The position numbers and the translations under genes are program-made. Below are positions 56,953-64,000 of a stretch of 64,000 bases of DNA, one piece after another (within the stretch, counting starts at the first letter, position 1; every line of letters starts with the position of its first letter). The stretch is from Nocardioides ganghwensis (GTDB taxonomy: Bacteria; Actinomycetota; Actinomycetes; Propionibacteriales; Nocardioidaceae), in the NCBI RefSeq assembly GCF_014779655.1, contig NZ_JACXYX010000017.1:49192-113191 (forward strand), written 5' to 3'. Under the pieces are notes generated by a model that did not search any database, was not told the DNA's origin, and saw only the letters and a list, made by a program, of their open reading frames with translations.

Positions 56953-57001
56953 ATACCCTAGGGGGTATCCGGACATAAAGCAAAAACACCCCGGGGGGTA
57001 T
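56953..57001. promoter_or_regulatory. Two tandem CsoR/CstR-type operators
   Basis: ATACCCTAGGGGGTAT (56953-56968) and ACACCCCGGGGGGTAT (56986-57001) share the plan TACCC-N4-GGGTA known for CsoR-family operators. They are 33 bases apart, about three helical turns, and fill the divergent promoter between the rhodanese and DUF302 genes. CstR encoded two genes away is the likely binder. Confidence 0.75.
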
Positions 57002-57010
57002 GCTTGGCAC

Positions 57011-57421
57011 ATGACCACCTACACGCTGTCGGTCGAGATCGCCCGTCCCTACGCGGAGGCCGTGGACGCCACGCGCGCAGCGCTGGCCGAGCAGGGGTTC
57101 GGGATCCTCACCGAGATCGACCTCGCCGCCACCATGAAGGCCAAGCTCGACGTCGACCTGCCCCCGCAGGTCATCCTCGGCGCGTGCCGACCGCCACTCG
57201 CCTACGAGGCGATCCAGGTCGACCCGTCCATCGCCGCGGTGCTGCCGTGCAACGTCGTCGTACGCTCCCTCGACGACTCGACCACCCTGGTGGAGGCCTT
57301 CGACCCGGACGCGATGATGGGCCTGTCCGACTCCGGCGCGCTCGACTCCGTCGCCGCGGACGCCAAGCAGCGACTGACCGCGGCCCTCGCCGCACTGGCC
57401 GCACCCACCGAGGAGGACTGA
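57011..57421 (+). CDS. DUF302 family protein
   Basis: A 136-residue protein of the DUF302 family. It shows TLSVEIARPYAEAVDATRAA, then LAATMKAKLDVDLPPQVILG and CRPPLAYEAIQVDPSIAAVL, the conserved central segment. A second cysteine is in VLPCNVVVRSL. DUF302 proteins are small beta proteins often linked to sulfide, tetrathionate or heavy-metal genes; the biochemical role is unknown. Here the start lies 9 bases after the second palindrome, and the stop overlaps the CstR-like gene by one base, so it shares the regulator's transcript. Confidence 0.88.
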   Translation: MTTYTLSVEIARPYAEAVDATRAALAEQGFGILTEIDLAATMKAKLDVDLPPQVILGACRPPLAYEAIQVDPSIAAVLPCNVVVRSLDDSTTLVEAFDPDAMMGLSDSGALDSVAADAKQRLTAALAALAAPTEED

Positions 57422-57687
57422 TGCAGCTCGACCCCGACGAGATGACGCCCGTCATCAACCGCATCAAGCGCGCCCAGGGGCAGCTCGCCGGCGTGCTCCG
57501 GCTGCTCGAGGAGGGGCGCGAGTGCGAGGACGTCGTCATGCAGCTCGCTGCGGTCTCCAAGGCGCTCGACCGGGCGGGCTTCGCGATCGTCGCCAGCGGG
57601 CTGCAGCAGTGCCTGGTGGCCGGCGACGGCGAGGTGGACAGCCTCGACGTGAAGAAGATGGAGAAGCTCTTCCTCTCCCTCGCGTGA
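57421..57687 (+). CDS. cstR: CsoR-family regulator, CstR (persulfide-sensing) type
   Basis: An 88-residue all-helical repressor of the CsoR family. Two conserved cysteines are Cys35 (RECEDVVMQL) and Cys64 (SGLQQCLVAG). The copper-binding histidine of CsoR, four residues before the second cysteine, is Gly60 here, the pattern of CstR, which senses persulfides through a Cys-Cys link rather than copper. This fits the operon next door (rhodanese, CstB, TauE). Two matching palindromes lie upstream of its operon. Copper sensing is the less likely alternative. Confidence 0.9.
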   Translation: MQLDPDEMTPVINRIKRAQGQLAGVLRLLEEGRECEDVVMQLAAVSKALDRAGFAIVASGLQQCLVAGDGEVDSLDVKKMEKLFLSLA

Positions 57688-57751
57688 CCTCGGGGTGATG
57701 CGCCCCCCTCGCCCCGACCGTAGTGTCGATCGGCGAGGGAGAGGAGAACGC

Positions 57752-58861
57752 ATGAGCACGTGGAGGGAGCGCGTCGACGACCGGCTCGGTGACCCGATCT
57801 GGTGGAACGACGTCCTGCAGCTGGTCAAGACGGTGCTCGCGGCGGTCGCCGCGTGGGTGATCGCGGCAAGCCTGCTCGAGCTGCCGCAACCGTTCCTGGC
57901 GCCGTGGGCGGCGCTGCTGGTGGTGCACGCCACCGTCTACAGGACGTTCTCCAAAGGCATGCAGCAGGTCGCCGCCACCGTCGTCGCGGTGCTGCTCGCC
58001 AGCTTCGTTGGCCAGGCGCTGGGGCTGAGCACCTGGGCCATCGCACTGCTGCTCGTGGTGGCGCTCGTCCTCGGAGCGGTCCCGTGGCTGGGCGCCGAAG
58101 CGACGACCATCGCCACGACGGGTCTGGTGGTCCTCACCACCGGGTTCGAGAGCGACGTCATGCTCATCTCGCGCCTCTACGACACAGCCATCGGCGTCGC
58201 CGTCGGCCTGCTCGTCAACGTGATCGTGTGGCCACCCCTGCGCAGGCACACGGCCGCCAAGGCGCTGGACCGGGTCGACGACGGCATCGGCGAGCTGCTC
58301 GTCGACATGGCCGGTCGTCTGGGTGACGGTTGGGAGGAGGAGGACGTCACGGGGTGGATCGAGCGCACGCGCGACCTCGACGCCGACCTGGACCAGGCCT
58401 GGGCGCTCGTCCGGCAGTCGCAGGAGAGCGCCCGGCTGAACCCGCGGCGGCAGGCGCGGGCGATGCGCAACCCCGAGCAGTGGCACGGGCTGCTGCGGCG
58501 CATGGAGCAGGCTGTCGCCGAGATCCGCAGCCTGGCGCGCACGCTGGGCGGGCAGGGTGCGCACCGCGAGCGATGGGGCGAGACCTTCGCCGCCCCGTGG
58601 ATCTCGATGCTGGGCGACGCCGGTCGCGCCACCAGTGGCGACGATCCGGCAGCGCTGCTCGACGTACGCGCGAGGCTGGAGGACCTGACCGAGAAGCTGC
58701 GCTCCACGGAGCGTTCGCCCGAGTGGCCCGTCTACGGCGCGCTGATCATCAACCTGCGCAACATCATCGATGTGATGGACCGCGTCGCCGAGGCGAACCC
58801 GAGGGGCTCGGCACGGCTACCGCTGCGGGTGCCGGTCCGCAAACAGGCGACCGGGGGGTAG
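57752..58861 (+). CDS. FUSC-like aromatic acid exporter family membrane protein
   Basis: A 369-residue protein with six helices in the first half (residues 20-165, including ASFVGQALGLSTWAIALLLV) and a helical cytoplasmic part after it. The membrane half is like one unit of the FUSC/aromatic acid exporter (ArAE) family; YRTFSKGMQQVAATVVAVLL is the conserved motif region. Full FUSC exporters have two such units, so this may work as a dimer. ATG 57752 has a GGAGAGGAG site. It follows the CstR gene by 64 bases but shows no clear link to it. The substrate is unknown. Confidence 0.8.
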   Translation: MSTWRERVDDRLGDPIWWNDVLQLVKTVLAAVAAWVIAASLLELPQPFLAPWAALLVVHATVYRTFSKGMQQVAATVVAVLLASFVGQALGLSTWAIALLLVVALVLGAVPWLGAEATTIATTGLVVLTTGFESDVMLISRLYDTAIGVAVGLLVNVIVWPPLRRHTAAKALDRVDDGIGELLVDMAGRLGDGWEEEDVTGWIERTRDLDADLDQAWALVRQSQESARLNPRRQARAMRNPEQWHGLLRRMEQAVAEIRSLARTLGGQGAHRERWGETFAAPWISMLGDAGRATSGDDPAALLDVRARLEDLTEKLRSTERSPEWPVYGALIINLRNIIDVMDRVAEANPRGSARLPLRVPVRKQATGG

Positions 58862-58897
58862 CGGGACCTTCGCCTCTGGCCCTGCGCGACCACCAGC

Positions 58898-59866
58898 GTG
58901 AGGATCGTCGTGAGGAGGGAGGCGACGTCGTCATGCGGACGGCGGGTCCTGGCCTCCATCCGGCGCAGGTGGTGGACCCCGGCCGTCCTCCTGGTGCTCG
59001 TCGCCACCTTCCTGTCCGTGTGGACACTCGGCCAGGCGGTGGCCGCGGCGTACGCGCCCCGCCCGGAGCTGGGTGAGCGCACGCCGGCGGACCTGGGGGT
59101 GGCCTTCCGCGACGTCACCTTCCCCAGCGGCGACGGGGTGGAGCTGGCCGGCTGGTACGTCCCCACCCGGAACGGCGCCGCCGTCGCCCTCATGCACGGA
59201 GCCGGGTCCACCCGGTCCGGGGAGCTCGAGCACGCAGCGGTGCTCGCCGAGCACGGATACGGGGTGCTCCTCTTCGACGCCCGGGGCCATGGCGAGAGCC
59301 AGGGGCGGAGCATGGACTTCGGGTGGTACGGCGAAGCCGACGCCTCGGGGGCCGTCGACTTCCTTGCCGGCGAGCCCGGCGTCGCTGCCGGGCGCATCGC
59401 GCTGGTCGGCACGTCCATGGGAGGTGAGCAGGCCATCGGCGCCGCCGGAGCGGACCGCCGGGTCGCCGCGGTGGTGGCCGAAGGGGCCACGAACCGGGTG
59501 GCGGCCGACAAGGGCTACCTCGAGGCGGCGTACGGCGCACGCGGAGCGGTCCAGCAGCGCATCGACGCCGTCACCTACTGGTTCACCGACCTGCTGAGCG
59601 ACGCGCCTCGGCCCCTTCCGCTGCGCGACTCCGTGTCGATCGCCACCAGCCGTTCCGACCCGACTGCCTTCCTCCTCATCGCCGCCGGCGACCGGCGCGA
59701 CGAGTCCCTGGCGGCCGACTACGTGCAGCAACGCGGCAACGGCCTCGTGCAGATCTGGACCGTGCCAGAGGCCGGCCACACCGAAGCCCTGGAGACGGCG
59801 CCCGACGAGTGGGAGGAACGGGTGCTCGACTTCCTCGACGACTCCCTGGACGGAAGACGATGGTGA
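58898..59866 (+). CDS. Membrane-anchored alpha/beta hydrolase
   Basis: A 322-residue alpha/beta hydrolase with one N-terminal membrane helix (VLLVLVATFLSVWTLGQAVA). The oxyanion region is VALMHGAGSTRSG, the nucleophile serine in LVGTSMGGEQAIG, and the catalytic histidine in VPEAGHTEALE. It resembles peptidase-S9-like or esterase proteins with a single TM anchor that act outside the membrane. GTG 58898 is used; a second GTG twelve bases later also fits. A strong terminator lies 46 bases beyond the stop. The substrate is unknown. Confidence 0.83.
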   Translation: MRIVVRREATSSCGRRVLASIRRRWWTPAVLLVLVATFLSVWTLGQAVAAAYAPRPELGERTPADLGVAFRDVTFPSGDGVELAGWYVPTRNGAAVALMHGAGSTRSGELEHAAVLAEHGYGVLLFDARGHGESQGRSMDFGWYGEADASGAVDFLAGEPGVAAGRIALVGTSMGGEQAIGAAGADRRVAAVVAEGATNRVAADKGYLEAAYGARGAVQQRIDAVTYWFTDLLSDAPRPLPLRDSVSIATSRSDPTAFLLIAAGDRRDESLAADYVQQRGNGLVQIWTVPEAGHTEALETAPDEWEERVLDFLDDSLDGRRW

Positions 59867-59912
59867 CGCTCTCGCTCGTGCTGCGGGCGGAGCGCAGGGT
59901 CGAGCGAACGAG

Positions 59913-59946
59913 TCGAGCCCCCGACCTGGTCGGGTCGGGGGCTCGA
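59913..59946. terminator. Strong terminator hairpin
   Basis: TCGAGCCCCCGACC (59913-59926) pairs perfectly with GGTCGGGGGCTCGA (59933-59946), a 14-base-pair stem with a 6-base loop. It lies between the hydrolase gene and the minus-strand tRNA-His, and could end both. A larger cruciform-like segment (59871-59908) precedes it. Confidence 0.75.
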
Positions 59947-59955
59947 TCTGCTTGG

Positions 59956-60028
59956 GGTGAGTAACGGGACTTGAACCCGCGACATCCGCCACCACAAGGC
60001 GGCGCTCTACCAGCTGAGCTATACCCAC
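59956..60028 (-). tRNA. tRNA-His (anticodon GTG)
   Basis: On the minus strand GTGGGTA pairs with TACTCAC (one G-T pair). The anticodon loop TTGTGGT gives GTG. C73 and a G before position 1 (60029) match the extra G-1:C73 pair unique to tRNA-His. CCA is encoded at 59953-59955. Confidence 0.95.
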
Positions 60029-60075
60029 CATGTCCCGCGGCGCTCGCGCTGCGGACGACGAGAAGTGTAGGGCAC

Positions 60076-60720
60076 TCAGCCCGCGGAGTCGGAATCGGGC
60101 CCGGCGTCCTCGCCGAGTCCGGTCAGCTGGCCGCCGTGGCGGGCCGCGATCTCCTTCGCGCGGGCGCTGTCGGGGCCGGGCGGGGGCACGAAGACGGCCT
60201 CGCGGTAGTAGCGCAGCTCCTCGATGCTCTCCTGGATGTCCGCGAGCGCGCGGTGGTTGCCGCGCTTGGTCGGCGCGGCGAAGTAGGCCCGGGGGTACCA
60301 CCGGCGCGAGAGCTCCTTGATCGAGGAGACGTCGACGATGCGGTAGTGCAGGAACGACTCCAGGCCGGGCATGTCGCGGGCCAGGAAGGACCGGTCGGTG
60401 GCGACGGTGTTGCCGGCCAGCGGCGGACGGCTGCCGTCGGGGCAGTGCTCCTTGATGTAGGCGAGCACCTGCTCCTCGGCCTCGGCCATCGTCGTACCGG
60501 TGGCGAGCTCGTCGAGCAGCCCCGACTTCTCGTGCATCGACCGGACGAACTCGACCATCTGGTCCAGCGACTCCTGCGACGGCTTGATGATGACGTCGAC
60601 GCCCTCGCCCAGGACGTTGAGCTCGAAGTCCGTCACGAGCGCCGCCACCTCGATGAGCGCGTCCGCGCCCAGGTCGAGGCCGGTCATCTCGCAGTCGATC
60701 CACACCAGTCTGTCGCTCAC
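60076..60720 (-). CDS. orn: Oligoribonuclease
   Basis: A 214-residue 3'-5' exoribonuclease that degrades 2-5-mer RNAs. The DEDDh motifs are intact: LVWIDCEMTGLDLGADALIE (Asp, Glu), AGNTVATDRSFLARDMPGL (Asp), and GNHRALADIQESIEEL (His, Asp). The length is about 20 residues more than E. coli Orn because of a C-terminal tail (GGQLTGLGEDAGPDSDSAG). It is divergent from the DsbA-like gene. It should be essential, as in other bacteria. Confidence 0.95.
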   Translation of the reverse strand: MSDRLVWIDCEMTGLDLGADALIEVAALVTDFELNVLGEGVDVIIKPSQESLDQMVEFVRSMHEKSGLLDELATGTTMAEAEEQVLAYIKEHCPDGSRPPLAGNTVATDRSFLARDMPGLESFLHYRIVDVSSIKELSRRWYPRAYFAAPTKRGNHRALADIQESIEELRYYREAVFVPPPGPDSARAKEIAARHGGQLTGLGEDAGPDSDSAG

Positions 60721-60827
60721 GACGGGCCACCCTACTGGGGTGTTCTCAGGCTCGACTCAGCCTCACCTCCTAGGGTCGGTGGTGCAACGACTGCTGATCA
60801 CCACACCGAACGACGAAGGAAGCCTCG

Positions 60828-61610
60828 ATGGCGCAGAAGAAGAGCTCGCACAGGAGCGCTGAGGAGAAGGCGGCCGCCGCGGCCAAGCGGGAGGCGCGGC
60901 GTGCGCGCACCGAGCGGGCCCGTGCGGAGGCCGAGGAGCGGCGCAAGAAGGCCAAGCGCAAGGAGCAGCTCACCCGCTTCGGCCTGATCGCAGGCGTCCT
61001 CGTGCTCGTCGTCGGCGGCTACTTCCTCGTCACCAACCTCGGGTCGGACAAGCCGGACACGCCGCCGGAGGGCGCGACCGACACCTACGGGCTGCTCGTC
61101 GGCGAGGCCGACGCCCCGAAGGAGATCGTGATCTACGAGGACTTCCTCTGCCCGTTCTGCGGCCAGCTCGAGCAGACCGTCGGCGACCAGCTCGACGCCG
61201 CGGTCGAGGCGGGCGAGGCCAACGTCGAGTACCGCCCGCTGCCGTTCCTGGCCCGGCGCTTCGACTACTCGATGGAGGCGGCCAACGCCTTCGCCGTCGT
61301 GCTCGACGAGTCCGGGCCCGACGTGGCGAAGGCCTTCCACGACCTGCTCTTCGACAACCAGCCGTCCGAGTCCGGCCCGTTCCCCGACGACGACCAGCTC
61401 GTCGAGTGGGCCGTCGAGGCCGGCGCCGAGGAGGACGCCGTACGCCCCGGCATCGAGGACCTGGCCTTCGAGGGCTGGGTCGACGCCGCGGGGGAGGCGG
61501 CGACGGATGCCGACGTCCGGGCGACGCCGACGGTCCTCGTCGACGGTGAGCAGGTCGAGGGCGAGACCCTGGCCGAGATCGCCGAGGCGATGGTCGGGAC
61601 GACGGGCTGA
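60828..61610 (+). CDS. Membrane-anchored DsbA-like thioredoxin-fold protein
   Basis: A 260-residue protein. The first 47 residues are very charged (KREARRARTERARAEAEERR), then a membrane helix (LIAGVLVLVVGGYFLV) puts the rest outside. The thioredoxin fold holds the active motif CPFC in VIYEDFLCPFCGQLEQTV; a cis-proline loop ATPTVLVDGEQ is near the end. Such proteins form or exchange disulfides in exported proteins, like mycobacterial DsbA-like enzymes. It is followed 13 bases later by adenosine deaminase on the same strand. Confidence 0.9.
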   Translation: MAQKKSSHRSAEEKAAAAAKREARRARTERARAEAEERRKKAKRKEQLTRFGLIAGVLVLVVGGYFLVTNLGSDKPDTPPEGATDTYGLLVGEADAPKEIVIYEDFLCPFCGQLEQTVGDQLDAAVEAGEANVEYRPLPFLARRFDYSMEAANAFAVVLDESGPDVAKAFHDLLFDNQPSESGPFPDDDQLVEWAVEAGAEEDAVRPGIEDLAFEGWVDAAGEAATDADVRATPTVLVDGEQVEGETLAEIAEAMVGTTG

Positions 61611-61623
61611 CACACTGCGGGGC

Positions 61624-62652
61624 GTGAGCCTCACGTCCTTCATCTCAGGCCTGCCCAAGGCCGAGCTCCACGTCCACCACGTCGGGTCGGCGTCGCCGCG
61701 GATCGTCTCCGAGCTGGCGGCGCGCCACCCCGGCGCCGGCGTCCCGTCCGACCTCGACGAGCTGCGGAGGTTCTTCACCTTCCGCGACTTCGCCCACTTC
61801 ATCGAGGTCTACCTCGCGGTCGTCGACCTGGTCCGCACGCCCGAGGACGTCCGGCTGCTGACCTACGAGGTCGCGCGGGAGATGGCCGAGGGCCAGCACC
61901 TGCGGTACGCCGAGCTCACCTGCACGCCGTACACGTCCGTGGTGCGCGGCATCCCGATCGAGGCCTACACCGAGGCGATCGAGGACGCGCGGGTGGCGGC
62001 CGAGCGCGACTTCGGCCTGGTCCTGCGCTGGATCTACGACATCCCCGGCGAGTCCGGGATCCCGGCCGCCGACGCGACCCTCGCGTACGCGCTCGAGCAC
62101 CGCACGGACGCCCTGGTGGGCTTCGGGCTCGGCGGTCCCGAGATCGGGGTGCCGCGGGCCCAGTTCGAGGAGCACTTCACGCGGGCCCGCGCCGCCGGGC
62201 TGCGGTCGGTGCCGCACGCGGGAGAGACGACCGGCCCCGAGACGGTCTGGGAGTCGCTACGGCTGCTGGGCGCCGAGCGGATCGGCCACGGCGTCTCCGC
62301 CGCGCAGGACCCGGAGCTGCTCGCCCACCTCGCCGGGACGGGGGTGGTGCTGGAGGTGTGCCCGACGTCCAACATCGCCACGCGGGCCGTCGAGCGCATC
62401 GAGGAGCATCCCTTGCGCACCTTCGTGGAGGCCGGGGTGACGGTGACGATCAACTCCGACGACCCGCCCATGTTCGCGACCTCGCTCAACAACGACTACG
62501 AGGTCGCCGCCGGGCTGCTCGACCTCGACGAGCGCGGGGTGGCCGACCTGGCCCGCGCCGCGGTGGACGCGTCCTTCGCCCCCGACGACGTCAAGGCGCG
62601 CATCGGCGCCGAGATCGACGCCCACGTGGCGGCGTACGCCGGGAGCCGCTGA
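61624..62652 (+). CDS. add: Adenosine deaminase
   Basis: A 342-residue metal-dependent deaminase converting adenosine to inosine. The zinc ligands are in LPKAELHVHHVGSASP (H-x-H), later HAGETTGPETVWE (with the catalytic Glu) and the final Asp in VTINSDDPPMFATSLNND. IGHGVSAAQDPEL is also conserved. The pattern HVHHVGS is a variant of the usual HLHLEGS. GTG 61624 starts the conserved region. It follows the DsbA-like gene by 13 bases. The related adenine deaminases are a less likely alternative. Confidence 0.9.
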   Translation: MSLTSFISGLPKAELHVHHVGSASPRIVSELAARHPGAGVPSDLDELRRFFTFRDFAHFIEVYLAVVDLVRTPEDVRLLTYEVAREMAEGQHLRYAELTCTPYTSVVRGIPIEAYTEAIEDARVAAERDFGLVLRWIYDIPGESGIPAADATLAYALEHRTDALVGFGLGGPEIGVPRAQFEEHFTRARAAGLRSVPHAGETTGPETVWESLRLLGAERIGHGVSAAQDPELLAHLAGTGVVLEVCPTSNIATRAVERIEEHPLRTFVEAGVTVTINSDDPPMFATSLNNDYEVAAGLLDLDERGVADLARAAVDASFAPDDVKARIGAEIDAHVAAYAGSR

Positions 62653-62680
62653 CCACCGCCGACGACCGCCGACCTCCGGG

Positions 62681-62827
62681 TCAGGGCTCCACGCGGCGAC
62701 GCTCCGCGCGGTGCGACGGCTTCGGCGTGCTGGTGGGGTCCAGGACGGCCATGACGTAGAGGAGTGCGCCGATCGCGGCGAGCACGCCGATCACGGTCAT
62801 CAGGGTCGTGCTCATGTCGTACGTCAT
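62681..62827 (-). CDS. Small single-helix membrane protein
   Basis: A 48-residue protein (ATG 62827, GAGGAA site). A single membrane helix, TTLMTVIGVLAAIGALLYVM, is followed by a charged tail (PSHRAERRRVEP) likely inside the cell. It has no similarity I recognise. It lies between adenosine deaminase and the secreted-protein gene and is divergent from the latter; the spacer holds a palindrome like those in front of the persulfide genes. Confidence 0.6.
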   Translation of the reverse strand: MTYDMSTTLMTVIGVLAAIGALLYVMAVLDPTSTPKPSHRAERRRVEP

Positions 62828-62960
62828 CGGGTTCCTCGGTCTTCTCGGGTGCGATCTGGGGGATGATCCCGGGACCGGTACCCGCGCGGAGGTGCCCCAT
62901 GAGCCTCGCCCACCCCCAAGGCTGTGCCTCGCGGGGGTAAACGGCAGTCGCACACGTGTC

Positions 62961-62976
62961 GTACCCGTTGGGGTAT
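62961..62976. promoter_or_regulatory. CsoR/CstR-like palindrome upstream of secreted protein
   Basis: GTACCCGTTGGGGTAT has the same TACCC-N4-GGGTA layout as the two sites at 56953-57001. It lies 86 bases before the secreted-protein start and 133 bases before the small membrane gene start. The 235-base divergent spacer 62828-63062 otherwise holds no gene. Confidence 0.35.
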
Positions 62977-63062
62977 GACCGGCGGGGGCCGACCGTGCCT
63001 AGCGTCGGGAGCTGGGGGCGGCGCCTGTCGTCCTGCGGGAGGCGTACCACTCGGAGGGAAAA

Positions 63063-63680
63063 ATGCCACACATCACACATGCAGCACGGCGGTTCGCCGG
63101 AGGATTCGTGATCGCTCTGGCGATGTCCGTCGGACTGACCTCGTTCACCGTCGGCAGTGCCTCGGCCGCCGAGACCTCGAGCCGCTCGGTCGTGGGCAAG
63201 TCCGACCTCGGCAAGATCACGAGCAAGGTGGTGGGTCGCACCTCGAACGGTGACCGCGTCACTGGCTCGTTCACCCCGATCAAGACCGTCAACCGCGACG
63301 GTGCGCTCTACATGAAGGGCTTCCTGCGCGGCGTCATCAAGGACGCCGGGCCGAACACGAAGTTCTCGGGGGTCCAGCTGATCCCCGTCAAGAAGATCAA
63401 CGGCCAGTCGGTCACCAGCGGCCGGATGGCGTCCGGCGCGGCCGCCTGCGACATCCTCAACCTGGTGCTCGGTCCCCTGGACCTCAACCTGCTGGGCCTG
63501 GAGATCAACCTCCAGCGCGTCGTGCTCGACATCGTCGCCGTGCCGGGGGCCGGCAACCTGCTGGGCAACCTGCTGTGCGCCGTGGCGGGCCTGCTCGACG
63601 GCGGTCCGCTCGCCGGACTGCTCGGCCAGCTGCAGACCCTGCTCAACCAGATCCTGGGGCTGCTCAACCTCGGCGTCTGA
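63063..63680 (+). CDS. Secreted protein of unknown function
   Basis: A 205-residue exported protein. ATG 63063 has a GGAGGG site. A Sec signal peptide (FVIALAMSVGLTSFTVGSAS) ends near SASA. A short domain with KSDLGKITSKVVGRTSNGDR follows. The second half is unusual: a long leucine-rich, nearly uncharged stretch with two cysteines (CDILNLVLGPLDLNLLGLEI, then GNLLCAVAGLLDGG) and repeated L-L-G units. These might pair and form an outside lipid- or surface-associated module. I recognise the family as common among actinobacteria but without a function. A strong terminator follows 9 bases after the stop. Confidence 0.75.
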   Translation: MPHITHAARRFAGGFVIALAMSVGLTSFTVGSASAAETSSRSVVGKSDLGKITSKVVGRTSNGDRVTGSFTPIKTVNRDGALYMKGFLRGVIKDAGPNTKFSGVQLIPVKKINGQSVTSGRMASGAAACDILNLVLGPLDLNLLGLEINLQRVVLDIVAVPGAGNLLGNLLCAVAGLLDGGPLAGLLGQLQTLLNQILGLLNLGV

Positions 63681-63689
63681 TCGCCGCGA

Positions 63690-63729
63690 CGGCCCGGGTC
63701 GGGGGACGAGAGTCCTCCGACCCGGGCCG
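63690..63729 (+). terminator. Terminator hairpin after secreted protein
   Basis: CGGCCCGGGTCGG (63690-63702) pairs with CCGACCCGGGCCG (63717-63729). The stem is extended inward by GGAC and GTCC around GAGA. It lies 9 bases after the stop codon of the secreted-protein gene. Confidence 0.75.
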
Positions 63730-63765
63730 CCGGGCACGTACTCGGCCCCGCTACCTCATACGTGG

Positions 63766-63801
63766 CGGGGCCTGGCCACATCCTGACGTGGCCAGGCCCC
63801 G
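63766..63801. terminator. Second strong hairpin
   Basis: CGGGGCCTGGCCAC (63766-63779) pairs perfectly with GTGGCCAGGCCCCG (63788-63801), loop of eight bases. It stands 36 bases after the first hairpin and may end a gene on either strand, including one coming from beyond the window's right edge. Confidence 0.6.
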
Positions 63802-64000
63802 GTGGCGGGGAGGTCGAGGGGCGTGTCGTCCGCGGCTCGGGACTGCCGCGGTCGAGCGCGAGACACGGCGCCCCTGAAGACCTTCGGGTGATGGGTGACA
63901 GATCTATGTCGGTTGATCGGTGACACTCGCTGTCACTCTAGGACGCCGTTGCGGCGCGCTGGATCGTTTGACCCTCACCTCCCCGGTGCTGTCGCGTTTC
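63802..64000. other. Right-edge region without clear gene
   Basis: No convincing complete gene lies here. A dyad (GTGACA and TGTCAC around CTCGC, near 63920-63936) and the A+T-richer stretch before it look like the end of an insertion sequence. The only open frame reaching the edge is a 20-codon minus-strand tail ending at 63938. Nothing more can be said from this window. Confidence 0.3.

Noticed and set aside
55216..57018. A longer start for the CstB-like protein at 57018
   Set aside because: The extra 141 codons overlap the rhodanese gene in another frame and contain no conserved segment. ATG 56595 begins the known domain.
57421..57687. Copper-sensing CsoR
   Set aside because: The copper-ligand histidine is replaced by glycine at position 60, and the neighbourhood is sulfur metabolism, not copper export.

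Overview
The window is high-GC actinobacterial DNA (GTG starts, dense ATGA/GTGA-coupled genes, short intergenic gaps). It looks like a member of the Nocardioidaceae, probably Nocardioides or a close relative; this genus call is inferred from gene content, codon use and repeat style. Three tRNA genes are present: Leu-UAG, Lys-CUU and His-GUG. I see no prophage, CRISPR array or replication origin.

Backbone, 10.3-30.5 kb: pncB, clpS, a DUF2017 gene, mec, cysO, cysM, murI, a metallo-beta-lactamase phosphodiesterase, rph and rdgB occur in the order known from mycobacteria. The row is split by accessory blocks: a NUDIX-DUF429 fusion plus an MFS transporter (12.5-15.0 kb); a frameshifted DUF222/HNH gene, a gene remnant and several secreted enzymes (16.8-22.8 kb); and a two-component system, a secreted repeat protein and an IclR regulator (24.5-29.1 kb). 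Left of the backbone lie regulators with adjacent targets (HxlR with a thioesterase, AsnC with 4-hydroxyphenylpyruvate dioxygenase, ArgP with LysE), a lipoprotein, pncA and a small frameshifted gene.

Middle, 31.4-47.7 kb: a LuxR-type ATPase regulator is followed by a coupled 39-codon ORF and a resolvase-like protein. Then come bcp and a nickel/cobalt ECF transporter (CbiM, PDGLE, CbiQ, CbiO) preceded by an exact Nur-box-like site, TTGCAA-N5-TTGCAA. A flavin monooxygenase, an acyltransferase and a PTS island follow. The island has a SorC regulator, a kinase, a mannitol-type EIICB, a sorbose-phosphate-reductase-like dehydrogenase, an EIIAB and an ascorbate-type EIIC, apparently with one EIIA domain serving two permeases.

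Right, 47.7-64 kb: redox enzymes and a universal stress protein precede a sulfide/persulfide detoxification locus. There, a divergent promoter with two tandem CsoR/CstR-type palindromes separates DUF302-CstR from rhodanese, CstB-like persulfide dioxygenase-rhodanese and TauE genes; an MMPL transporter and two small cysteine-containing proteins lie downstream on the same strand. The end carries an FUSC-like membrane protein, a hydrolase, tRNA-His, oligoribonuclease, a DsbA-like protein, adenosine deaminase and a secreted protein with two strong hairpin terminators.
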